A program made the position numbers and the translations under genes. 64,000 bases of DNA from JAWKNZ01 sp041391425 (lineage in GTDB: Bacteria > Bdellovibrionota_B > Oligoflexia > Oligoflexales > JAWKNZ01). The notes below the pieces were generated by a model. That model searched no databases, had not been told where the DNA came from, and saw only the letters and a program-made list of their open reading frames with translations. Of the stretch, positions 54,588 to 63,751 are shown one piece after another. The stretch covers positions 248,001 through 312,000 of the forward strand of contig JAWKNZ010000002.1 of the NCBI GenBank assembly GCA_041391425.1, in the 5' to 3' direction. Numbering within the stretch: position 1 is the stretch's first letter; every line of letters starts with the position of its first letter.

Positions 54588-54824
54588 TTATATGATCTCT
54601 CTTCCTGCGATATACCCTGTGCTCCTAGTATTACAGCCACAGGTTCTATTTCCAGCCGATTCAAAAAGTTGGTTGCATGCAATGCAGGTGCGTACTTTTA
54701 TCTTTATTGGAGCCAAGTTGGCTAGCCTACGGGCGTGGTTTTTTAGTTCAATATCTTTGACAACAGATGGAGGTAATGTTTTAAGTTTATTAGAAGAATA
54801 GTCTTTGGTTGACTCAATTTCCAT
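54588..54824 (-). CDS. Small zinc-ribbon-like protein
   Basis: 78 aa. The C-terminal third holds a probable zinc site, CIACNQLFESAGNRTCGCNTR, of the CxxC...CxC type; the first half is helical and basic (KNHARRLANLAPIKIK). ATG 54824 has GAGGG 5 nt upstream and is better than TTG 54836. Resembles small phage or regulator zinc fingers. Function unknown. Confidence 0.55.
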   Translation of the reverse strand: MEIESTKDYSSNKLKTLPPSVVKDIELKNHARRLANLAPIKIKVRTCIACNQLFESAGNRTCGCNTRSTGYIAGREII

Positions 54825-54972
54825 ATGTGCCCTCAATGAAATTAATCGTATGATGGTAGGGAATGTTAAAAAATAGTACTTTTTTATATTAAGAGTTATA
54901 ATATTGCATAAATTTTCTCATTTGTCAATAAAATTTATGCTAAAATCCCTTTCCGATAAGGGCGTTATACTT

Positions 54973-57433
54973 ATGAATCAAATAGTTAGAGCTCAATATA
55001 GAATATTATTTTTATTATTGATGGTTAGTTGCGTCAATAGCAGAAGCTTGCAAAGTGGATCTGTAGCTCAGCAAGAAGGTGGTCAAATTAGTGACCCTCC
55101 AAGCAACGATGTAGGAATTGATTTGCACAAGGAAGTTGCAAGCCGAGATGCCTCTGCTAATAGCTACGGGACGGAGAAGGGACAAGTCTATACCTCACCT
55201 ATTAACGATGCTGTTCTGGGTATGTATGAACACCTGCACAATTATCGTGGACATATATTGCTTGGCAATCAACGTCTGCAATTAATTGTAGCATCTGTGC
55301 CTTCTCAGGCGCCTGGCTATTTATGGCAACCATTAATTATTGGTGGATTTGAAAAAAGATGGTAACTGGGTACGTATAAAACCATTTGGATTATTATCAG
55401 CTAGAAAACTGTCTTTGACCTCTCAACCGTATTACCCCATTGCTGCGGATTTCGGTGTTGATAAAAATTCGACATCTGCATACGCAACAATCGTATACAC
55501 TCCCAAAGAAGGTAAAGCGCCTAAATCAACTTTAACATTAAAAATCGAAGCAGGTAAATCTGAGCTGTCTATTATAAGTGATGATGATTCTTTGGCAACA
55601 GGTGGCGAAGGTATCGAATGGCAGTATAAGCTTTCGTCGCGTGTAGGAGCAAGCGTTTATAGTGATAAAGACTTAAGTCGATCCTCCTATTTAATAAGGC
55701 ATTGGGGAGATAGCGCAGTAGCGTTAATGGGATATAATAATCTTCTTATATCGCAATATGAAGGAGATTATTTAATTACGAGTAATGAAGAAAAATCTTT
55801 TATCTATGGTTTACACCTATTGTTTGGCAATAGAGAATTACAATCAACTATTGCTTATGATCATGCTATCCAAGATTGTAGAAAAACCCTCAATATAGCC
55901 TCAAAAGTAGCATCTGAAGATCGTTATATTCATTTACAGCTTTGTATTAGCCGTATGCTGACAGAGAAGATTCAGATTGGGGATGTCTCTTTACTACCAG
56001 TCGAAAAAGAAAATAAAGGAGGAGTTTCTGGCTTTCCTTTATTTCTTCTTAATCGTGATTTCGATCCTGTCTTATATATGTTTCTTTCATTGTCTCAAGC
56101 AACTCAACTTCTACTGCCGAGAGAAGAACAGTATTACCTTTCCTATACGCCAGATAGAGAGGGATTGATTTCAGATGATTATATTTCTGTAGATATTGAT
56201 ACTCCTAAGATAGTAGAGGTGATGAATCCAGAGTACTACACTTTTACATTAGATTTATCGAATGCAATAAATTTGGGCCCATTATTAGTCAGTATCAGAA
56301 ACAAATCTAAACAGAGTAGTCAATCAGTATTTGCAAGCATCGAAGATTTTAATGGTCAAAAAGTTAAGAAAATTTCAAAGACTAGTTATGTACTATCTTC
56401 AAACAAGGCAAAGTTGCTTTTGTTACGGGGGCGTTACCGGATAACTATTGATGATACCTATCACCATAATGTTTGCAATTTTGACTTAGAGGTTCTAGCA
56501 AATTCAAAGAAGATTTTAAGATGTAAGTCCGAAGCTCTGAGTGAATCAAGCGTTACTTCTGAGGATACAGACGTTAATTTAAAATTAGCCCGTGCAGGTT
56601 ACGAAAAGTACTTAGCCCGTCTTGAGCAAATTTCGATATCGAATACTGATGGTAATTTAGATTTAACATTATTTCCAGTAGATAAGCAGATAAAGGAGCG
56701 TTGGGAAAAGTTTAGGACTACAAAGACTTCTAAATTAGATTTGATCCATAAGTTTTCACTCTTTGCTAAAAGCTATTTGCACGATCGGATATTAGTTTTG
56801 TCTTGTCCTGGCCCTGGCATGAGCAACTTAGATTATCAGTTGGCAATCAAAGATTTGAAACCAAATGCATTACAATTATTTGGATGTAAGATTGGTAGCC
56901 GCTATATTGATTTAACTAATTTACTGTCTATTGGTATAAAAAAAGAAGATAAGCCGCGAATTTTAACTCCTGTTAAACAAGTTGAACTTCGCAGCGGAGG
57001 TGTCTTGTTGCCTAGAATTGTACCTTACACTATGCCAAAAGGCAGTCATAAAAAAAATAATCTCGGTAATATAATAAGTGGAAAGTTTGCACTTTCAGTT
57101 GCCGGTCCCATCTCGATTGTTGATTTAAATGTATTGAAAACACCTAAGAATTTATCGACGAAAGAAATAAATATGTCGGTTCAGGTAAAAGACTTTCCCA
57201 AGTATGAGCAGTTAGCAGTGAGGGTGTTTTCAAAAGAAAATATTGTATATCAAGGAAAAGTTCTGGTTAGAAAAAATACTGAGAGACCAAATGAACAAGA
57301 TTTTGATTTAAAGTTTCCAATTTCATATGGAACTAGTTGGTTAAGAGTAGAACTTGCTGAAATCGATGAAGATTTTGAAAAGATACCATTTGACGTGATA
57401 TTAGGAAGTACAAATTTCCTAAAGTTAAATTAG
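54973..57433 (+). CDS. Large lipoprotein of ~820 aa, frame broken at an A6 run
   Basis: Signal with lipobox at ILFLLLMVSC. The first frame ends at 55365 with GGFEKRW-stop; the second frame is open from 55340 to 57433. Dropping one A from the A6 run at 55352-55357 joins them as IIGGFEKDGNWVRIKPFG, a seamless reading. The body is beta-rich. The N-terminus (YRGHILLGNQRLQLIVASVP) and C-terminus (WLRVELAEIDEDFEKIPFDV) recall secreted proteins with a PHP/CehA-McbA-like layout, but the metal motifs are absent, so this is only a resemblance. SD AAGGG is 12 nt from the ATG. Confidence 0.65.
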
Positions 57434-57490
57434 AGAGATTTGAAAAGGGTTTTAGTGCTGATGGCACTTGAGTCTATGAGGTGTGAAATT

Positions 57491-58801
57491 ATGCTGTTGC
57501 CCCAGGAAATTATTAGAAAAAAAAGAGATGGACTGCCACTTAGCAATGAAGAGTTACGTGATTTCTTTGATGGATATCAAAGAAATGAGATTCAAGATTA
57601 TCAGATTAGTGCATTATTAATGGCTATTTTTTTTAATGGTATGCAAGATCATGAGATAGCATATTTGACCAAGTTAACAAGAGATTCTGGAAAAGTATTC
57701 TCCTGGAATTATCCTAAAAATGCTATCGTAGATAAACATAGTACAGGAGGTGTTGGAGATAAAACTTCGTTGATTATTTTGCCCTTATGTCTATTGGAAG
57801 GCCTCAAGGTGCCAATGATCGCGGGTAGGGGGTTGGGCCATACAGGTGGCACAGTCGATAAACTTGAATCAATTCCTGGTATCAATTTGGCTTTAGATAT
57901 TGCTTCATCCGAAAAGCAGATGACTACGTTCGGTGGTTTTTTCTTGGGGCAAACAAATGAGATTGCTGCCTTAGATAAAAAGCTATATGCCCTAAGGGAT
58001 GTTACAGCCACAATAGAATCTATACCGTTAATCGTAGTTTCTATTCTTGCAAAAAAATTAGCTGAAGGTATTGGATCTCTGGTTATGGACATTAAATTTG
58101 GAAATGGCGCTTTTATGGCTGAGAAGGAGCATGCGAGAAATTTAGCATCAAAATTAATAGAAATTGGTAAATTAATGAATTTACCTATGCGTGCTGTAAT
58201 ATCCAATATGAACAGCCCATTGGGGCGTGCCGCCGGGAATGCTGTCGAAGTTTGGGAGTGTCTGGAAGTAATGCGTGGTAGAGGGCCTTCTGATACTGAA
58301 ACCTTGAGTGTCGAGTTGGCTGCCCATATGGTTCAAATGGCAGATCCATCAAGAGAATTGGCTGTAATAAAAGAAAATATGCAAACTTCATTACGAAATG
58401 GCTCTTGCTACGAAAAATTTTGTCAGATAATATCAGCGCAAAACGGAGAGATTAAGTATTTCTCAGATGAAAAATTTTTTAATTCTGCAAGTATTATAAA
58501 ACCGGTTTATGCTGATAAAGAAGGAGTTGTTGCTGGAATTGATGTGCGAAAACTCGGAACGAGTATTGTTAAGCTTGGTGGCGGGCGCAAGTTAATTACG
58601 GATTCAATCAATCATAATGTTGGACTAATACAAATGAAAAAAATAGGGGAGCCGGTAAATTGCAAGGAACCTTTACTCTTTGTTTTGGCTTCATCAGAGG
58701 ATGATTTTAGGGAATGTAAGCAAACGGTTTTAGAGTCTTATCATATTGATGATAAGGTGTTAGAGGAAGAATGTTTAATCGACGACGTTATGATGTTTTA
58801 G
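57491..58801 (+). CDS. deoA: Pyrimidine-nucleoside / thymidine phosphorylase
   Basis: 436 aa, standard length. Motifs: LPQEIIRKKRDGLPLSNEEL at the start, the phosphate site KHSTGGVGDKTSLIILPL, GRGLGHTGGTVDKLESIPG (nucleoside loop), SLVMDIKFGNGAFM, and the C-terminal ADKEGVVAGIDVRKLG and KIGEPV. Cleaves (deoxy)uridine and thymidine to base and ribose-1-phosphate in salvage; the exact specificity (deoA or pdp) is not decided by eye. ATG 57491 has GAGG 9 nt upstream and starts the family sequence; the frame opens at 57440. Confidence 0.93.
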   Translation: MLLPQEIIRKKRDGLPLSNEELRDFFDGYQRNEIQDYQISALLMAIFFNGMQDHEIAYLTKLTRDSGKVFSWNYPKNAIVDKHSTGGVGDKTSLIILPLCLLEGLKVPMIAGRGLGHTGGTVDKLESIPGINLALDIASSEKQMTTFGGFFLGQTNEIAALDKKLYALRDVTATIESIPLIVVSILAKKLAEGIGSLVMDIKFGNGAFMAEKEHARNLASKLIEIGKLMNLPMRAVISNMNSPLGRAAGNAVEVWECLEVMRGRGPSDTETLSVELAAHMVQMADPSRELAVIKENMQTSLRNGSCYEKFCQIISAQNGEIKYFSDEKFFNSASIIKPVYADKEGVVAGIDVRKLGTSIVKLGGGRKLITDSINHNVGLIQMKKIGEPVNCKEPLLFVLASSEDDFRECKQTVLESYHIDDKVLEEECLIDDVMMF

Positions 58802-58896
58802 AATTTTATTTCATCTGATATTTACCTAATTTTTTAAAAAATATCGTTATAACATAAAGCGATAGATTATTTGATTGAAGGGAGGAGATATTAAAT

Positions 58897-59424
58897 ATGA
58901 AGGAAGTCTCTTTTACGACTTTATATTCAAAAGAAGAAGTTGCAAAAAGGGTTGAAGAACTAGGTAAACAAATATCTTCTGATTTTAATGGGCAACAATT
59001 GGTTGTAGTAGGCGTTTTAAAAGGAGCATTTGTTTTTCTTGCTGACTTGGTGCGTGCCATTAAGCTTCCTTTACAAATAGAATTTATTGGAATTTCTAGT
59101 TATGAAGGTACCACTTCTACCGGTGAAGTGCGTATCACAAGCGATTTGTATAAAGAGATAAAAGGCAAAAATATATTGCTTGTAGAGGATATAGTCGATA
59201 CTGGGAGGACTATAGATTTTTTGATCGATACGCTAAAAGTTAGAGAACCAAAGTCAATTAAGATTTGTTCTCTATTATCAAAGCCAGAAGTTCACGCTAT
59301 GAAGAACGGCCTTGACTATATCGGTTTTGAAATTTTCGATGAATTTGTAATTGGATATGGCTTAGATTTAGACGGAAGTTACCGAGAATTACCATACTTG
59401 GCAAAAGTTACTCAGCATAAGTAA
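58897..59424 (+). CDS. hpt: Hypoxanthine phosphoribosyltransferase
   Basis: 175 aa. PRPP motif ILLVEDIVDTGRTIDFL, pyrophosphate loop VVGVLKGAFVFLADLVR, flexible-loop ISSYEGTTSTGEVRITSDL and base-contact EVHAMKNGLDYIGFEIFDEF. Salvages hypoxanthine/guanine with PRPP to IMP/GMP. Strong SD GGGAGGAG before ATG. It follows the nucleoside phosphorylase, so a nucleotide-salvage pair, though a 95-bp gap leaves separate promoters possible. Confidence 0.95.
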   Translation: MKEVSFTTLYSKEEVAKRVEELGKQISSDFNGQQLVVVGVLKGAFVFLADLVRAIKLPLQIEFIGISSYEGTTSTGEVRITSDLYKEIKGKNILLVEDIVDTGRTIDFLIDTLKVREPKSIKICSLLSKPEVHAMKNGLDYIGFEIFDEFVIGYGLDLDGSYRELPYLAKVTQHK

Positions 59425-59792
59425 TTTTTACTTAATATATATACATAAATTTAAAATCACACCATTATGCTATTCAGTCGATTTTAATGAATAGGTAATT
59501 TAGATTAATTTGTCAATTGTTTCACTGTCTTCGCAGCGTATTATTTGTAAATTATTGGTTATTCTGGAATAGGTGGATATTTCATAACTTATGGTGTTTC
59601 AAGTACTTTTTCAATTTTGGTGTGTCAAATGTGCTGTTAGATTTTCTTTTGAGAATTTTTCCTAGATTGGCGAATAATGTAGGTGCAATTGTGAAGCAAT
59701 CGATTTAAAATAATAGGTGCATGCTCGGCTGTCCTTATCGGCAGGTGGGCGCGAATATTATCAGAGTAACAAGAAAGATTTGGAGTACGAAG

Positions 59793-59990
59793 TTGGAAAC
59801 AGGAACAGTTAAGTTTTTTAATGAAGAAAAAGGTTTTGGGTTTATTGCGCCATCTAACGGTGGAAAAGACATTTTCGTTCACGCAACTGGCATTGTCGCA
59901 GGTCCAATAGTTGAAGGTGATACTGTTGAGTATGAAGTGGGGGAAGGTAAAAAAGGCCCATGCGCGGTTCAAGTAAGCGTAAGGAACTAA
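59793..59990 (+). CDS. cspA: Cold-shock domain protein
   Basis: 65 aa. Complete CSD: TGTVKFFNEEKGFGFIAPSN with RNP1 (KGFGFI) and RNP2 (DIFVHA). RNA/ssDNA chaperone. I start at TTG 59793 (GGAG 7 nt upstream, protein begins METGTVKFF); the frame is open to 59721 but the added residues are not family-like. A strong terminator lies downstream. Any of the csp paralogue letters could apply. Confidence 0.93.
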   Translation: METGTVKFFNEEKGFGFIAPSNGGKDIFVHATGIVAGPIVEGDTVEYEVGEGKKGPCAVQVSVRN

Positions 59991-60104
59991 AAAACAGTTT
60001 TTTGTGCTGAGAACTAAGACTTAGTGGTTCAGATTAATAATGTTTCCGACTATTGTTTTTATATAGATAGTCAGATGGGCTATTCTCTGACACTGCAAAA
60101 AATT

Positions 60105-60158
60105 AACCCGTCTTTCTTATGTCTGGCTTGTGCTAGTGAAAAAGAAAGGCGGGTTTTT
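60105..60158 (+). terminator. Rho-independent terminator after the cold-shock gene
   Basis: AACCCGTCTTTCTT (60105-60118) pairs with AAGAAAGGCGGGTT (60142-60155), one G-U, 23-nt loop, followed by more T (60156-60158). Also able to work for the convergent gene on the other strand. Confidence 0.8.
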
Positions 60159-60180
60159 CATTTATAGTTAATTATATGAT

Positions 60181-60468
60181 TTATAGTTTGTTATTTTTAT
60201 GGTCTTTTTCAGACATTAAGGACATCTTTTTTAATTCACTCATAAGCGTATTGATTCTCTCTAAGCTAGCTTTAATGCGTGACACTCTATCGCTAAAATC
60301 TTCATTGCCATTATTACCTGGCTTGCTGGTGATTTTCCTTTCTGTATGGCTTATGTAGAGAGGTTTTCTTCCTCGGGATAGAGTTTCTTCCTCTTTTTTC
60401 TTTTTGCGGAAGTGAGCCAGGTTTAAAACCTTTGCGTTGCTTTTAGGATCTAAGTGATTTGATTCCAT
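60181..60468 (-). CDS. Small helical protein, function unknown
   Basis: 95 aa. The first part carries AKVLNLAHFRKKKKEEE, the second is helical (RVSRIKASLERINTLMSELK). The short VLNLAHF resembles VLSLFGA in the next gene, so the two may be paralogues or share a partner. GAGG 10 nt before ATG. Confidence 0.6.
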   Translation of the reverse strand: MESNHLDPKSNAKVLNLAHFRKKKKEEETLSRGRKPLYISHTERKITSKPGNNGNEDFSDRVSRIKASLERINTLMSELKKMSLMSEKDHKNNKL

Positions 60469-60596
60469 TAGGGAGTGCCTCGAAGGTAGATATGAAAGTA
60501 GAACTAGGTAGGTAGCAAATAATTAAGAGTTAGTGGCGATTTTGGTAAGCATTATGGCTTCATTTACATAGTTGTAATAAAGCATCTAGTTTGCTT

Positions 60597-60827
60597 TTAG
60601 TGTTTAATACGATATGATCTCAGAACTCCTTTATTCGCTTTTAGGCGTTCTTTCATCATACGTTTACGATTTTCTTCATTGCGTCGCATTGCTTCTGCAA
60701 AAGGATCGCTCCCTTCAGGAGTGGCATTCTGCTCAATTTGGTCTTTTGAGCTTTTTTCGTTTGAGCTTCGAGCACCGAACAGTGATAGGACGTTGTTTTT
60801 GTCGCTTTCGTTGTTTAATTCGCTCAT
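60597..60827 (-). CDS. Small charged protein with VLSLFG motif, function unknown
   Basis: 76 aa. KNNVLSLFGARSS near the start, then an acidic stretch and a strongly basic helix (AMRRNEENRKRMMKERLKAN). GGAGG is 9 nt before ATG, so it is probably a real gene. No family recognised. Confidence 0.65.
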   Translation of the reverse strand: MSELNNESDKNNVLSLFGARSSNEKSSKDQIEQNATPEGSDPFAEAMRRNEENRKRMMKERLKANKGVLRSYRIKH

Positions 60828-61297
60828 TTGTATGACCTCCGCAGATAGTAGTAGCTAAATTAGATTAAGTATTACTAAGGACCGAAACTTTTGTCAGGTT
60901 GTCCTGACTTAAATTGTTATAATTCAAGTCTTGTGCCAATAAATAAAATTCCAAGTATATGATAGTGATATAAAAAATGCTTAAAAACTAGAAAGTTAAA
61001 TAAAACTACAAAATTCAGCAGGTACAATGCGATATTAAAGTAGAACAACTGTCAAAAATATAATCACAAAAGCAGGAAGGCCTGCACCCATTGGGTAATG
61101 TTATGGATAAAGTTAAAATTTGTCAAATTTTTTTATAATTATTAAATAGTTCTGCCGCAATCTGCTGATTTAAGAATTTGCAAACTATGCGAATTTGATG
61201 CGGATAATTGGTAGAATCTATTCGGATTTTGATTTTTTGGTGCGGTATAATTGGCAGGTTTACAAAAGTTACCAGGTATTAAGTTAGGACCATTAGT
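60828..61297. other. Intergenic region with two hairpins
   Basis: No gene in 470 bp. Hairpins GCAGG-AAGG-CCTGC and ACCCA-T-TGGGT are adjacent at about 61073-61097. This could be part of a small RNA or a leader, but no promoter is evident. AT-rich otherwise. Confidence 0.3.
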
Positions 61298-61831
61298 TTG
61301 TTAAATCCCATTAATATTAGACAGTTAAATGAGCAATTCTATCGGTATTATGACCCAGCGTTGCATCGGACTCTTCATCAAATGTATACCAGTGAAGGAC
61401 ATTTGAGAAACCACCAATATCTGGGTGGGGGAAGGCATTTCAAGGTATGGCGTATTTCGCGAACACAAGAATATGCACAGGTCATTAGCGTTTCAAACAG
61501 TGGCTTTATACAAGATCGAGGAGGAGAGGCTGGAATTATTAAATGGTCAGCTCTGATGCACAAGCTTAAATTATTAGACCATCCTTTAGTGCCTCCTTTT
61601 GAAATATCGTTACTATCCGAAGAAGCATCTATCATGATGCCGTTTGGATGTGATAGAATACCGAATGCTTTAAAGACTCCTGGGCTGATCGATAGCTCTA
61701 TAGAAAGCTTAAAAGTTGAGCTTACCAAAGCTTTACTGACAATTGATGATGTTTTGCAAATTCGCTATGCTAACAGCACCCCTTTTATCTGTGATTTCTC
61801 TGATTTATACCCCCTAAAGCTCCCTGATTGA
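61298..61831 (+). CDS. Protein of unknown function
   Basis: 177 aa from TTG with AGGA upstream. Segments YLGGGRHFKVWRISRTQEYA and ISLLSEEASIMMPFGCDRIP recall the glycine loop and hinge of the protein-kinase-like fold, and FICDFSDLYPL could stand at the metal position, but catalytic residues are not clear. A truncated or specialised kinase-like domain is a guess. Its stop lies inside the stem of the following hairpin. Confidence 0.5.
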   Translation: MLNPINIRQLNEQFYRYYDPALHRTLHQMYTSEGHLRNHQYLGGGRHFKVWRISRTQEYAQVISVSNSGFIQDRGGEAGIIKWSALMHKLKLLDHPLVPPFEISLLSEEASIMMPFGCDRIPNALKTPGLIDSSIESLKVELTKALLTIDDVLQIRYANSTPFICDFSDLYPLKLPD

Positions 61832-61862
61832 TATTTATATCAAAATTTAATATCAATCAGGG
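61822..61862 (+). terminator. 14-bp perfect stem-loop over the stop codon
   Basis: CCCTGATTGATATT (61822-61835) and AATATCAATCAGGG (61849-61862), exact match, 13-nt loop. No T run right after. It includes the stop codon TGA (61829-61831). Could protect the 3' end or stall RNA polymerase. Confidence 0.55.
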
Positions 61863-61870
61863 TATGTAGT

Positions 61871-61892
61871 TGCATTTTTTTCAGAAAATGCA
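61871..61892. terminator. Possible bidirectional terminator between convergent genes
   Basis: TGCATTTT-TTTCAG-AAAATGCA, an 8-bp perfect stem, flanked by AT-rich DNA, between the plus-strand gene at 61.3 kb and the minus-strand gene at 61.9 kb. Confidence 0.4.
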
Positions 61893-61912
61893 AAGGCTAG
61901 TTATTTTTTGAT

Positions 61913-62359
61913 TCATCTTTTTGAGTCGATAAGCTCCTGAAAGCCGGCAAACATGGCTGGAAGGTTAGCCTTCGCTATTTTATCTGTTACCGCAGAAGGG
62001 ATGAGCCCTTTAAATTTCACTTCTAGCTGATAGTTGGCTTCAGTCGAAGCCTTTTTTGCTCCTTTTAAGGTCCATGAACCAGCATTTTCTTTCATTAAGT
62101 TGGATTCGGCTAGGTCCCACCATATTTTATGTGGAGATTCTTCGTACATATTCAAAATATAGTAAAATTTCTTAACTAAATTCAAATCATAGCGTACTTG
62201 GCAAATAGAGCCTGTTTCTTGTGCTGGTAACACTTGCACTTGTGTAACTCCTGGTAAATATTCTGGATAGCTATCATAATCCCTAATACCTGCAAAAACT
62301 TCGTCTATACTTCCCGTAAAGGTGTGCTTTTTTCGACTACTGCCATAACTCAACCTCAT
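61913..62359 (-). CDS. SRPBCC (RatA/COQ10-like START fold) protein
   Basis: 148 aa. The family pattern is visible: VFAGIRDYDSYPEYLPGVTQ near the start, a central beta sheet (CQVRYDLNLVKKFYYILNMY), SWTLKG, then LEVKFKGLIPSAVTDKI and NLPAMFAGFQELID. RatA/COQ10 proteins bind hydrophobic ligands such as quinones, or the ribosome. The specific role is not decided. Weak ribosome-binding site. Confidence 0.75.
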   Translation of the reverse strand: MRLSYGSSRKKHTFTGSIDEVFAGIRDYDSYPEYLPGVTQVQVLPAQETGSICQVRYDLNLVKKFYYILNMYEESPHKIWWDLAESNLMKENAGSWTLKGAKKASTEANYQLEVKFKGLIPSAVTDKIAKANLPAMFAGFQELIDSKR

Positions 62360-62477
62360 CTTCCATTAATGCTCGATTTCCTATAAACTTTACTATAACC
62401 ATGCTCTAGTCTCCAGCATAGGTGTGGCAAAATTTCATATGTTGTATGTTGTACCGAAAATTTTATGGAAGTGAAAT

Positions 62478-62732
62478 ATGAGCGGTGATGAAGTATCAAT
62501 GAAATCATTAGTTGAGTATGTTGCGAAATCTCTTGTTGATGAAGTAGATCGTATAGAAATTACTGAGATCGAGGGAAATCAAACTAACATTATTGAACTT
62601 AAAGTGGCGAAGGAAGATATTGGCAAGGTCATAGGTAGACAGGGCCGTACTGCCGATGCTATCCGTACAATTTTAAATTGTGCAGCAGCAAAGTGTTCAA
62701 GACGATATATTTTACAAATCATTGATGAGTGA
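62478..62732 (+). CDS. khpA: KH-domain RNA-binding protein
   Basis: 84 aa, typical of KhpA/YlqC. One KH domain with the GxxG loop in IGKVIGRQGRTADAIRTILN. Binds RNA, partners KhpB in many bacteria. GGAAG 8 nt before ATG. It starts 6 bp before nagZ, so co-transcribed. Confidence 0.93.
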   Translation: MSGDEVSMKSLVEYVAKSLVDEVDRIEITEIEGNQTNIIELKVAKEDIGKVIGRQGRTADAIRTILNCAAAKCSRRYILQIIDE

Positions 62733-62738
62733 TAGTCT

Positions 62739-63739
62739 ATGACAGATGCTGCAGCTGCTGTTGTGTCAGGTTCGTGTGAAGGTACGCTTCTTACGCCAGA
62801 TGAGGTTTCTTTTTTAAAAAAAGAGTCCCCAGTTGGTTTGACCATTTTTTCACGTAATATCGAACAAGAGAATCAAGGCCGTCTAACTCAGCTTGTTGAA
62901 GAAATTCAAAGTTATAGGCAGGTTGGACTACCGGCAATGATTGTATCTATTGATCAGGAAGGGGGCGTGTCGCAAGGCTTAAGCCTCCTTTTATGAATTT
63001 AGGTCCTGCTTTGAATATCGAAGGTGGAAAGACTGATCAGTCTGCAGTTGAAAGGTTAAAGGCTTATGGACAAGAATTAGGAAAATCTTTATTTGAACTT
63101 GGCATCAATTGTAATTTTGCACCGGTGCTGGATATATTGACCGAACCTACTAATATTGCTATAGGCGACAGATGTTTTGGTAAAGAGCCTTCGTCAGTTG
63201 TGATTCGTGGTGGTGCGGTCTTGATGGGAATGAATGCCTCTGGTATTTTAACTTGCATCAAACATTTTCCAGGTCAAGGAAATGCTAAGATCGATACTCA
63301 TGAGAGTGCAGCTACTATCGATATTTCCCTTACATTACTTCATCAAAGGGAGCTCTTCCCTTTTGTTAGTTTGCATAAATATGCACCAATGTTGATGGTA
63401 TCTCACTGTAAGTATCCTAGTTTGGATACGAAGCCTGCAAGCCTTAGTAAAGCTATTATGACAGATTTGATTAGAACCGATTTGAAATACACAGGTGTTG
63501 TCGTAACTGATGATATGACGATGGGTGCTATGCCTTCTGATATTAAAGCGTGGAAAGAATCGATTCTTGCTTCGATTGCTGCGGGTGCAGATTTGGTCTT
63601 AGTTTGTAATAGCCTTGAAAAGTGGCAAATGGCCTTAGATGCTATCAGGGCTGAATCTAGTCGTAGTCACGCTTTCGCTAAAAGGTTAGCAGAAGCTGCG
63701 GCGCGCGTGACACAAATGAGACAAAAGTTTTTCCGTTAA
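62739..63739 (+). pseudogene. nagZ: beta-N-acetylhexosaminidase NagZ, one-base frameshift
   Basis: First frame: EGTLLTPDEVSFLKKESPVG, FSRNIEQ, then IVSIDQEGG and out of frame to a stop. Second frame from 62993: MNLGPALNIEGG, INCNFAPVLDI, IGDRCFG, CIKHFPGQGNAKIDTHESA (catalytic His/Asp loop) and VVVTDDMTMGA. The run GGGGG at 62961-62965 with one more G would read DQEGGRVARLKPPFMNLGPA, exactly the NagZ consensus. So only a single G is missing. NagZ trims GlcNAc from muropeptides. May be a true null, or a base-calling slip. Confidence 0.9.
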
Positions 63740-63751
63740 CTTTCCTACAGT

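Noticed and set aside
57709..58206. 165-codon minus-strand frame
   Set aside because: Antisense to the nucleoside phosphorylase, no family resemblance.
59737..59744. TTATCGGC (GCCGATAA on the minus strand) as a sigma28 promoter
   Set aside because: It would drive antisense to nothing useful and has no -35 match.
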